Part shown: positions 1 to 6,369 of the stretch, piece by piece | How positions within the stretch are numbered: position 1 is the first letter of the stretch | Layout: every line of letters begins with the position of its first letter | From: Spirochaetales bacterium | GTDB taxonomy: Bacteria > Spirochaetota > Spirochaetia > SPDA01 | DNA: 6,369 bases | Reading direction: 5' to 3' | NCBI GenBank assembly: GCA_004525155.1 | Contig: SPDA01000113.1 | Location: 1 to 6,369 of the forward strand | Made by a program: the position numbers and the translations under genes | The notes under the pieces: model-generated | Told to the model about the DNA's origin: nothing | What the model saw: the letters and a program-made list of their open reading frames with translations, nothing else | Database searches by the model: none

Positions 1-22
1 GGCGGGATCTGCGGTACTCTAT

Positions 23-841
23 CTAATACCTGGCGTTTACCGTTCCCGGCAGGAATACGGCAAAGCCGAAAGATAAGGCAACGTCCAGCATTACAGCGGA
101 CTGTTCTGCATAGAAATAAATTCCGAGATTAGGCTGCAGGCTGATATAAGGCGCGAAATTGCTATTGACAAAAAAGTAGGTGTAAAATTCCGGTTCCACA
201 AGGATGCTGAAGTAGGAAAAGAAATTTTCATCCTCCGGAAAAAACCGGAATCCGATTGCCGTTCCAAGCGCCGGCACTACGGCGCCGCCTGAGTAAAAAT
301 AATACAGCACTCCTGCTGAAATACCAAGATACATGACATTATTGCCGGGGACTCCGCTTTCCAGGATGTTTTTCCAGTAAAAAGCGGGAGTCAATGTAAG
401 GGAAAGTTTAGGAACGAGGAAGAAACCAAACTGCGGTCGAACACTTATCAGTGAATAAACCGTGCTGTCCTCATTCCCAAGTTCTCCGAAATTGATGGAA
501 GCTGAAACACTTCCCCCAAGTGATAAGCCGGCAGGCGCGAAATTGGCGCCAATCCCTGCTGCGGCAGCCGGGACCGGGCCGGTACCCGCCTCCTTGACCG
601 GGCTCTCCGTCGGTACCTGCTCCTGGCTGCGGGCGGGTGCATTTTCCGTAACCCGGGCATCTCTATCCTCTCTTTTCTCTGAAGAAATCCGGGATGACCA
701 GTCCTTGTCCCGTCTCTCCTCGTCCTTGACGATGTTCTGCGCCTTCTCTTCACCGCTTGCAGGAGTTTCCCGGCTGCCGCCAGCGAAAAGGCTCCCGCCG
801 AAAAGTAGAAATAAAATGACGATCAGCAGATAAATTTTCAT
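23..841 (-). CDS. Probable small outer-membrane beta-barrel protein with charged N-terminal extension
   Basis: A 272-residue protein not recognised at family level. Residues 1-20 are a signal peptide ('GGSLFA', likely cleaved before 'GGSRE'), a style common in treponemes. Residues 23-92 are hydrophilic and probably disordered: rich in Glu, Arg, Lys and Asp, then Pro and Ala. From about 103 to 264 the sequence alternates hydrophobic and polar residues in aromatic-rich segments that I count as about eight strands (106-118, 127-141, 144-156, 168-183, 187-201, 207-224, 228-243, 247-264) separated by short polar turns. The C-terminal residue is Tyr. This suits an eight-stranded outer-membrane barrel; length, signal and strand pattern support it, with no specific family motif. 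It follows the caspase gene after about 21 bases with its own Shine-Dalgarno site, so it is likely co-transcribed. It may anchor or report for the upstream exported proteins. A periplasmic beta protein is the main alternative. Confidence 0.75.
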   Translation of the reverse strand: MKIYLLIVILFLLFGGSLFAGGSRETPASGEEKAQNIVKDEERRDKDWSSRISSEKREDRDARVTENAPARSQEQVPTESPVKEAGTGPVPAAAAGIGANFAPAGLSLGGSVSASINFGELGNEDSTVYSLISVRPQFGFFLVPKLSLTLTPAFYWKNILESGVPGNNVMYLGISAGVLYYFYSGGAVVPALGTAIGFRFFPEDENFFSYFSILVEPEFYTYFFVNSNFAPYISLQPNLGIYFYAEQSAVMLDVALSFGFAVFLPGTVNARY

Positions 842-848
842 AACACAA

Positions 849-857
849 CTCCCCCTC
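849..857 (-). promoter_or_regulatory. Shine-Dalgarno site of the beta-barrel gene
   Basis: The minus strand reads GAGGGGGAG seven bases ahead of the ATG at 841, in the short gap after the caspase gene's stop (865-863). This purine run supports independent initiation of the fourth gene and confirms its start. Confidence 0.75.
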
Positions 858-862
858 AGGTT

Positions 863-2674
863 CTACTCCCGGATAACCAGCCTGAAACCGACTCCGTCTT
901 CGGTGTAGGTAACCGGCTTTTGAGTCGAATAATCCGCAGCAAAGTAGGTTGATTTTGATTCGGTCCAGCCGCCGCCGGCAATAAGGCCGAAGGTTCTCCC
1001 GCCTGCTTTTTGATCATCCTGCAGCCATTCCCGCACATTGCCTGCCATGCCCGTAATACCGTTCAGAGTGATATCGTTAAAAAAATCAAAAACCTGTACC
1101 GGTCCTCTGCCTCCGGTTACCGGCAGCATGCCCCTGGGGCTTCCGGCCAGTGAATGACAGTAATCGGCATGCCAGGTGTTCCCCCAGGGATAGATTCGAC
1201 CGTACTTTTTGCCGGCTGCGTATTCCCACTGCTGCTGTGTGGGAAGGGCTATATCCTTGCCGGTGAGGCCGGCAAGCCATGCGGCGAAAGATTCCGCATC
1301 CTTTTTACTGACATTGGTTACGGGAAAATAATCAAAATTGGTTTTAAAATGTTTATCCCAAACACCCTCGGGACGGTAACCGGAATCTTCCACAAACAGT
1401 GCGAAGTGGCCGAGACTTATCTCCGTTTCAGACATCCAGAACCCTGCAGTACCGCCCTGCCCCGAAACATACATGAAATTGATGCCTTCGTATGTCCTGA
1501 TGTCCTGTTCCTCCAGCACCACCTTGTTCGCGAGTTCAGTAACCTTCCCTGCATACACTTCCGCCTCATTCCGGTACCGGCCGTACTTGTGATCTATTTC
1601 GAGGAAGTGGGGCCCCGCGGGGACTCGTTTAAAGGTAAGTACTTCTCCCGCGGTAATCCGTCCTTTCGGTTTATCGTCGAGGAGTACTTCACCATCGACA
1701 TTGGAATACAGGTTTATGGTTCCCTCGCCGCTGCCGAAATTTTTTCCGGCCAGGGCCTTTGCGGATCCGTCTATCCTTCCGCCGTAGGTGGAGAGGGCAA
1801 GATCGGCAAACGTTTCGCCTGTAAAAATGGCTTCCGGTTTTTGACGCCAGTTCCGGTTATAGGCGTAATTTGTTACCGCTTCTTCGAGGAACGAGGCAAG
1901 TTCCCGGAATGATACGATTCCGTCGCTGTTGCCGTACTGGTAATCCGCCTTGCCCCGGATGCCTTCCAGCAGAAACCGCGTAAAAACGCCATGGTCTGAA
2001 TTGACATCCTCATAACTTAGGAGCCCTGCCCTGGTAGAGTAGAACACGGCGGAGACATTGGCAAATTGATAATCCTCGGGACCCAGGCGCTTTCTTGAGA
2101 GTCCTCTGCTTATCTCTTCCGTAAGATTTTCCCTGCAGGCGTCGAGGAGGAGCAGGGATTTCCTGACGCCGGTATGCTCGAGCCAGTCAAGGATATCCTT
2201 TACACGCAGACTGGTCCCTCCGACATCGCTGTAATAGGCGTCTATGGGGAGAAGATAACCGTCCTCCCCTTTCATGACGCCGTGACCGGCGAAGGAAACC
2301 ACCACGAGATCATTCGGGTTAAAGAGAATTTCGATGCGGTCAAGCTGTTCCCGGATGTTGCGTTTGCTCGGATAACGCCCTGTCTGGTCCCGGGAGGAAA
2401 CATCGTCGGTAAGCACAACCACCTGATCAAACTGTCCCGCTTCCGTAAGCGCATTCGCCAGGGCAATCGCATCATTTTTGGCGGCGTTTAAATCAACTAT
2501 TTCCCGGTCTTCGTAATCGTTGATGCCTATACATATTGCGTAGCGCTTTCCTTCATTCCCGGGAATCGCGGAGATGGTTTGGAGCATCAAATCCGCGCCT
2601 CCTCCACGGGATTGGGCAAGGGCAGGGGAGAGGACCGCTAAACTGAACAGGAGGGCCGCAAGCCATGCTTTCAT
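863..2674 (-). CDS. Exported caspase-like (C14) protease with PEGA and inactive FGE-fold domains
   Basis: A 603-residue multidomain protein. I chose the ATG at 2674 because it is followed by a clean signal peptide (residues 1-20, 'LSPALA' before Gln21). A longer frame from 2776 adds 34 mostly basic residues, overlaps the upstream gene and would bury the signal. Residues 43-292 are a caspase/metacaspase domain: 'AICIGINDY' (46-54), 'NAAKNDA' (63-69), catalytic His131 in 'SFAGHG', catalytic Cys180 in 'LLLLDACRE', and the small-subunit segments 'VFYSTRAGLLSYED' (210-223) and 'HGVFTRFLLEGI' (228-239). Asp178 and probably Asp68 match the acidic S1 residues of metacaspases, predicting cleavage after Arg or Lys. 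A degenerate EF-hand-like loop follows (247-258). Residues 317-386 are a PEGA domain. Residues 398-602 have the FGE-sulfatase/SUMF1 fold ('ALPTQQQWEYAAG', 'YPWGN', 'GMAGNVREW', 'VGFRLVIRE'), but the two FGE catalytic cysteines appear as Glu572 and Tyr577, so formylglycine-forming activity is unlikely. Probable periplasmic or surface protease; its substrate is unknown. Third gene of the operon. Confidence 0.92.
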   Translation of the reverse strand: MKAWLAALLFSLAVLSPALAQSRGGGADLMLQTISAIPGNEGKRYAICIGINDYEDREIVDLNAAKNDAIALANALTEAGQFDQVVVLTDDVSSRDQTGRYPSKRNIREQLDRIEILFNPNDLVVVSFAGHGVMKGEDGYLLPIDAYYSDVGGTSLRVKDILDWLEHTGVRKSLLLLDACRENLTEEISRGLSRKRLGPEDYQFANVSAVFYSTRAGLLSYEDVNSDHGVFTRFLLEGIRGKADYQYGNSDGIVSFRELASFLEEAVTNYAYNRNWRQKPEAIFTGETFADLALSTYGGRIDGSAKALAGKNFGSGEGTINLYSNVDGEVLLDDKPKGRITAGEVLTFKRVPAGPHFLEIDHKYGRYRNEAEVYAGKVTELANKVVLEEQDIRTYEGINFMYVSGQGGTAGFWMSETEISLGHFALFVEDSGYRPEGVWDKHFKTNFDYFPVTNVSKKDAESFAAWLAGLTGKDIALPTQQQWEYAAGKKYGRIYPWGNTWHADYCHSLAGSPRGMLPVTGGRGPVQVFDFFNDITLNGITGMAGNVREWLQDDQKAGGRTFGLIAGGGWTESKSTYFAADYSTQKPVTYTEDGVGFRLVIRE

Positions 2675-2700
2675 TCTGGCAGGCCTATTTTTCCTCTTCC
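2675..2700 (-). promoter_or_regulatory. Weak ribosome binding region of the caspase gene
   Basis: Between the stop of the second gene (2687-2685) and the ATG at 2674 there are only ten bases. The best Shine-Dalgarno-like bases are a short TAGG (2687-2684) overlapping the stop, nine bases from the ATG. A better AGAGGA (2697-2692) is too far away, about 17 bases. Translation therefore probably depends on ribosomes arriving from the upstream gene. Confidence 0.5.
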
Positions 2701-4511
2701 GCTTTTTTGCCGCCGAATATTCCCGAAAGCCATTCGCCGAATGTCTTTTTCTTTTTCTCACCCGTATCGATGGCAAAGGAGGATACTGCGGGCTTTTTTA
2801 ACTCCACCACTACAATGGTATCCCGCTTCGCTTCAATTTCCTCCTTTGGATAATTGAAGGAAGCGACTCTCTCTTTTCCCGGTTCGCCTCCTTCTATTTC
2901 ATAAAAAATTGAGACAAAATCGTTCCATTCCACTTCCGTATAACTGCTTTCGACAACTAGTTTTTCATAGTTCAAGAAATAAAGCCCGCCGTCACGGTCT
3001 CCTTCCGTATATGTAAACCGTACCCAGCCCAGTTCAAACGCATCCGGTATCAATATCGTTATTCTGGTTTTCTTGAATTCATTCCCCACATCCGAACTCT
3101 TAAGACCGAAGTCCTCGATTGCCAATACTTTGTCTTTTTCGAAACGGAGTTCCGCGTCCAGGGCATCGGAACTTTCTATTGCCCGGGAAGATATTCTTAA
3201 TATGCCGAAGATGTCCTCCTTGCTGATGTTATCCGGGAGGGGTGTAATCCGAACCGAGTATTTCATGAGAGGGAGTCTCGAAATGGACAGCTCCTGCTTT
3301 GCGGGGTTGTACAGCCATACCGATTGGGCCGGGGATTCGGTTTGCTCGTTTCCACCCGTGTTTTCCTGCTCCGGATCCGGATTGAATTCTCCTTCCTTGA
3401 AGTTTTTCCAAATCGGCTTTCCCGCTGCCCCCAGCCTGTCGTTGCCGACTTCCCACAGGTATTTGGCGTCCCTTTCCATTTCGATTATATCAATCCGATA
3501 GGCATCAGTCGGTTTCCAGTTTTTGATAGTAATGCTTCCGGTAACGGTTTCCAGATGTTCCGTTTTAAGCTGGACGATTTTAATCTCCCGCGGCGCGAGC
3601 TCGACGGGGATCTCCTGTACCGACTGTTTGTTTTCGTTATACACCGTAACGACATAGGACCCCGGCAGCATAAAATAGAACTGGTCCCGGTTTATCCTTT
3701 TTTTAAAAGTATCGTTGAAGTTTATTATTTTCGCTGTATTGTCCACCTCCTGCTTCGATTGACAGAATAACAGGTAAGGATTGCCTTTTTCGATGTTCTG
3801 CTGGGTAAGCTGCCATTCTTCCGTTTTCTGGAAATCGTTGGGACTGACAAACTGGATCGATTTTACGATGACCTGGGAGCAGTAATTGGTCAATATATCG
3901 ATAATTATTTTATGGGCAATCAAATCACATACTTCGTAGAGTCCCCGCATATCTTCCAGGATAAAATCGTTATAGGCGAACAATTCCTCCCCCCGATATG
4001 TGTTGAGCACCCGGACATTTAAGGCAATTTTATTACCTTCATATTTGAACACGTTCCCGAGTATGACAAAATCGAGGTCCGGAAAATTGAAAGCGTCCGG
4101 AGATTTGGTGTAGAGATCGTTTATGGTAAAATTGTTTTCCTTAAGGGCGGATTCCACATATTTTTTATCATAAATCTTTAAAAGCGGCGGGAAATACTCC
4201 GCGTCGGTTTTATAGGGGCCTCTCTGCTCCTCATTTTCGTCCGCGTAATTCAAATCCGGAAAGTGGGGAAACCGGGGAATAACCAGCCCGAACTGATTAT
4301 TTTTCTGAATCAGCACTGTCACCAGGGTGTGGTTGATAAGCTGGCCGAAATACTCCTTGCTTACCGGGTTACCCTCCACAAGCGGCTCTTCGATATTGAC
4401 TTCAAAATCCATGACCGAAATTGCGGGAGGATCAAGGTAACTGTATTCCTTTGCCGGAAGTAGCGACACAGCAAAGCAAAGTGTGAAAAAAACTAAAATA
4501 AGCTTTTTCAT
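2685..4511 (-). CDS. Secreted CsgG/LpoB-like protein with PEGA-like beta modules
   Basis: A 608-residue exported protein. Residues 1-20 form a type I signal peptide (MKK, hydrophobic core, LPA cleaved before Lys21); Cys12 sits inside the core and is not a lipobox. Residues about 28-185 resemble the CsgG/LpoB/FlgO N-terminal domain: 'AISVMDFE' (30-37), a helix 'YFGQLINHTLVTVLIQ' (54-69), 'YVESALKENNF' (118-128), 'LDFVILGNV' (146-154) and 'ALNVRVLNTYRGEEL' (163-177). Residues 275-321 look like a PEGA module ('FMLPGSYVVTV', then an alternating beta tail). A second beta segment (324-425, 'LSISRLPLMKYSVRI') may be another copy, interrupted by an acidic Asn/Glu/Pro linker (371-397). Residues 430-575 are beta-rich and unrecognised. 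The C-terminus is lysine-rich around an amphipathic 'TFGEWLSGIFGG'. Start is secure: strong Shine-Dalgarno and signal peptide. It shares a base with the upstream stop, and its stop is ten bases before the caspase gene. Likely a periplasmic scaffold or partner of its neighbours; no enzyme motif seen. Confidence 0.85.
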   Translation of the reverse strand: MKKLILVFFTLCFAVSLLPAKEYSYLDPPAISVMDFEVNIEEPLVEGNPVSKEYFGQLINHTLVTVLIQKNNQFGLVIPRFPHFPDLNYADENEEQRGPYKTDAEYFPPLLKIYDKKYVESALKENNFTINDLYTKSPDAFNFPDLDFVILGNVFKYEGNKIALNVRVLNTYRGEELFAYNDFILEDMRGLYEVCDLIAHKIIIDILTNYCSQVIVKSIQFVSPNDFQKTEEWQLTQQNIEKGNPYLLFCQSKQEVDNTAKIINFNDTFKKRINRDQFYFMLPGSYVVTVYNENKQSVQEIPVELAPREIKIVQLKTEHLETVTGSITIKNWKPTDAYRIDIIEMERDAKYLWEVGNDRLGAAGKPIWKNFKEGEFNPDPEQENTGGNEQTESPAQSVWLYNPAKQELSISRLPLMKYSVRITPLPDNISKEDIFGILRISSRAIESSDALDAELRFEKDKVLAIEDFGLKSSDVGNEFKKTRITILIPDAFELGWVRFTYTEGDRDGGLYFLNYEKLVVESSYTEVEWNDFVSIFYEIEGGEPGKERVASFNYPKEEIEAKRDTIVVVELKKPAVSSFAIDTGEKKKKTFGEWLSGIFGGKKAEEEK

Positions 4512-6369
4512 TATTCCCCTCCTTTTTCAAGGGCAAAATTGCGGTTGAGCGTGTAATCGCCGTTATTGACATCGAGAATGGAAAACAAGAGCCTGTCCAA
4601 TTGGGGCGACAAAATAGGATAAAACTGGGACAGCTCGATGGCGGTTGATTCGGATGTCACGCTTTTCGGGTTAATAAAATCGGAATCGGGTACCTCTTTT
4701 TCCAGACCTATAAAATAGATAATCTTGTCGATGTCGTAAAACTGCTTTATGTCGACCCCCCAATCGGATAGTTTGAGAGGCGACAGAAATACGTCAGCAT
4801 CCACCACCGTGCCGTTCCAGTTGTAGGTAAGCAGGTACCGGCTGTACAGGGATTCCAGTTTGTCATGGATGGTAAACCCGTTTCTCACAAGATAATCGGT
4901 TATACCCTCCTCGAACCAGCCGTTCATCAGATGACCGGCCATGACATAATAAATATCGCCCTTTATTTTACTCCTGTCTTCCTTGACGAATAATTTGTAA
5001 ATTTTATCGTAGTGGGTAAGTACCGTTGCCGGGGCGGTCGTATCCAGCATTTGGATCATTCCCCTGTATGCCGGAAATTTGCTTATAAGGTAATTCTTGT
5101 AAATCTCCATCCGCTTGTTGATTACAGCCGCATGGTCCTCTCCGCTCAATGCCAGGGATTCGTTTATCGCGGCGGAAACAAAGGGAAGTTCATTCACCTT
5201 TGTGAAGCACTTGTACAGAAAATTATTCTGTAAATCCTGATCCGATCCTATGGGCAGGAAATGGGTAAGCATAATCCGCCCCTTTTCGGACATGTCGATG
5301 AGTTTTAGATGTACACCCAGAATTTTACTGTTAAGAGGTATTATCGCCGTGGTAACATTTTCTATGTCGCCGGTCTGTTCCGCCCACAGTACCTTGTAGG
5401 AAAGCATGTACCGTGCCCCGTAATAATTTTCAAATTCCCCGTATTCGCCTCCACGGAAAGGATTGATATTATTTACGGCGTTGATGAATTGAAAGGACGT
5501 TTTGTACCTTCGTTTATACAATTTTTCCAGGATTTTTAACTGCCCGAATTCTCCGAGTTTTTGAAGCAGCTCTTTCTCGATGACGAAGTCCTCTTTTGTT
5601 ATGGGATAGGACCCGAGAAAGGGAATATCGTCGCTTTTTACCAGTATAGCGTTTATCCCTCCGTCCTCCGGCGGCAGGCCTTCATTCGTCAGGGTCTGAT
5701 TAAGCGCTTCATTAAAATTATTTATTGAATCTTTCGGAATATCGAGACGGAGCAAAGGAAGATGGATTTTCTTATTGTCCGGGAAATTGGAAGAAACGAC
5801 ATTGTCGACTTTATCGTAGAGTATCCTGCCTCCGTTCTCCACATCAATAAATGTAAGTCCAAGCTGCATGCCGATGTAATCCGTATCTTTCGCGGCAATG
5901 GTGTGAACCCCGTATATGAGGATCTTGGTAACATCGAACTTCTCCCTTATTTCTTCCCACCAGTCGTAATCCAGCCTGCTGGTATTGAAAACGATTTTTT
6001 CCCGGCGAAGCCAGTCGATGTAATCCCCCATTTGTCTGGCCAGGCGCATCCGGTCGAATCCGATACCGCCGTTTTTAAGAAAAGAATTGATGAAACCGTT
6101 TTCCAGATATTCAATGAAGAAGGGGTGATCCTCCATGTACAGGTTGTATTCGTATGGATCGAGATCGGCATCTGCCTTTCGTTCCGGTTTGACCGTATAC
6201 CGCATTCCAAGACTGCCGAATCCCTGGCCCGAGTTGACTATGAGGATTCGGTCGCCTTCAGTCAGAAATTTTTCCGCAATCGGCTGGAAAGCATCCTGAC
6301 CGATAGTATAAATCATGGAATAATAGGCGGAAAGGTCAAATTGCTGTTCGCTTCTTGTAACGCAGCCAA
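4511..6369 (-). CDS. Probable lipoprotein with repeated CsgG/LpoB-like domains (5' end outside window)
   Basis: The gene is partial: the frame stays open from the first ATG (6316) to the window edge. The 17 extra codons begin Gly-Cys-Val-Thr-Arg, which looks like the end of a lipobox, so the mature protein probably starts at that Cys (codon 6364-6362) and the true start lies beyond 6369. The ATG at 6316 has no Shine-Dalgarno sequence and no signal peptide after it, so I reject it as the start. Numbering from that Met, residues 20-175 resemble the CsgG/LpoB/FlgO fold: a strand 'RILIVNSG' (23-30), a helix with 'ENGFINSFLKNGG' (72-84), 'FDVTKILIYGV' (127-137) matching the family's 'LLGADxVLxGxV', and 'LTFIDVENGGRIL' (154-166) matching 'LxLIDxxTGEV'. 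Diverged copies appear at about 221-356 and 452-540. Known relatives are outer-membrane lipoproteins that activate peptidoglycan synthases or form secretion channels; which role applies here is unknown. First visible gene of the operon, overlapping the next by one base. Fold call moderate, function unassigned. Confidence 0.75.
   Translation of the reverse strand, partial: GCVTRSEQQFDLSAYYSMIYTIGQDAFQPIAEKFLTEGDRILIVNSGQGFGSLGMRYTVKPERKADADLDPYEYNLYMEDHPFFIEYLENGFINSFLKNGGIGFDRMRLARQMGDYIDWLRREKIVFNTSRLDYDWWEEIREKFDVTKILIYGVHTIAAKDTDYIGMQLGLTFIDVENGGRILYDKVDNVVSSNFPDNKKIHLPLLRLDIPKDSINNFNEALNQTLTNEGLPPEDGGINAILVKSDDIPFLGSYPITKEDFVIEKELLQKLGEFGQLKILEKLYKRRYKTSFQFINAVNNINPFRGGEYGEFENYYGARYMLSYKVLWAEQTGDIENVTTAIIPLNSKILGVHLKLIDMSEKGRIMLTHFLPIGSDQDLQNNFLYKCFTKVNELPFVSAAINESLALSGEDHAAVINKRMEIYKNYLISKFPAYRGMIQMLDTTAPATVLTHYDKIYKLFVKEDRSKIKGDIYYVMAGHLMNGWFEEGITDYLVRNGFTIHDKLESLYSRYLLTYNWNGTVVDADVFLSPLKLSDWGVDIKQFYDIDKIIYFIGLEKEVPDSDFINPKSVTSESTAIELSQFYPILSPQLDRLLFSILDVNNGDYTLNRNFALEKGGE
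4518..4524 (-). promoter_or_regulatory. Shine-Dalgarno site of the second gene, inside the end of the first
   Basis: The minus strand reads AAGGAGG, six bases ahead of the ATG at 4511. The same bases encode the Lys-Gly-Gly end of the upstream protein. With the stop and start sharing an A (TAATG), this points to translational coupling of the two genes, and probably near-equal output. Confidence 0.85.
6362..6369 (-). other. Lipobox end (Gly-Cys) of the first gene
   Basis: On the minus strand the window begins with two bases TT (the end of a codon for Phe, Leu, Ile or Val), then GGC (Gly) and TGC (Cys), in frame with the downstream CDS. A hydrophobic residue, Gly, then Cys fits a signal peptidase II site, with the Cys at 6364-6362 as the lipidated residue. 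Spirochaetal lipoboxes are known to be relaxed. Only three positions are visible, so this rests on context: the open upstream frame and the lack of any other credible start. Confidence 0.6.

Noticed and set aside
1..22. Possible terminator after the last gene
   Set aside because: Only 22 bases remain after the stop and they show no inverted repeat, so whether the operon continues to the left cannot be decided.
462..833. A 123-codon plus-strand frame opposite the N-terminal half of the barrel gene
   Set aside because: It is Ser/Pro/Leu-rich, as expected for the complement of the charged low-complexity extension. It has no domain or start signal, and the minus-strand gene has a signal peptide and ribosome site.
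842..862. Possible terminator or hairpin between the caspase and barrel genes
   Set aside because: Only a weak AAC/GTT pairing is present, with no GC-rich stem and no T run. The purine run is better explained as a ribosome binding site.
1154..1912. A 252-codon open frame on the plus strand, opposite the caspase gene
   Set aside because: It lies antisense within the PEGA/FGE coding region, shows no recognisable domain or Shine-Dalgarno site, and its residue mix is typical of a shadow frame of a mid-GC gene.
2675..2776. An upstream in-frame ATG at 2776 that would extend the caspase protein by 34 residues
   Set aside because: The extension is almost all basic and low complexity because it reads the lysine-rich end of the upstream gene in another frame. 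It overlaps that gene by about 90 bases and would place a typical signal peptide internally.

Overview
This 6.4 kb window holds four genes, all on the minus strand and packed head to tail. They read from the right edge (about 6369) to the left edge (about 23). The junctions are a 1-base stop/start overlap, a 10-base gap and a 20-odd-base gap. There is no internal promoter or terminator that I can support, so this looks like the body of one operon whose promoter lies to the right of the window. I saw no RNA gene, CRISPR array, insertion sequence or sizeable repeat. No stretch over about 25 bases between the genes is non-coding.

Organism: the style suggests a spirochaete, probably Treponema-like or another member of the Spirochaetales. 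The reasons are mid GC content, a mature N-terminus of the 'AGGSRE' type after a signal peptide, a likely lipoprotein, and a PEGA / caspase / FGE-fold domain combination. This is an inference from style, not a proven placement.

Layout in transcription order. (1) 6369-4511: 5'-truncated gene for a probable lipoprotein. The open frame runs past the first ATG to the window edge and shows a Gly-Cys lipobox end. Its body appears to contain two or three diverged copies of a CsgG/LpoB/FlgO-like alpha/beta domain. (2) 4511-2685: a secreted 608-residue protein with an N-terminal CsgG/LpoB-like domain, one or two PEGA/Ig-like beta modules, and an unusual lysine-flanked amphipathic C-terminal tail. (3) 2674-863: an exported caspase-like (C14, metacaspase/orthocaspase type) protease. 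Its His-Cys dyad is intact, and it is fused to a PEGA domain and an FGE-sulfatase-fold (SUMF1-like) domain whose catalytic cysteines are replaced. (4) 841-23: a small probable outer-membrane beta-barrel protein with a long charged, Pro/Ala-rich N-terminal extension.

How they may work together: every product carries an export signal or lipobox, so the operon would build an envelope or periplasmic assembly rather than a cytoplasmic one. The CsgG/LpoB-like proteins and the PEGA modules look like scaffold or envelope-anchoring parts. The caspase-like enzyme would be the only catalytic component, and the small barrel could anchor or sense at the outer membrane. That a caspase-like protease works in the periplasm with LpoB/CsgG-like partners is my main hypothesis for an undescribed system. 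It is an inference from domain content and gene order only.
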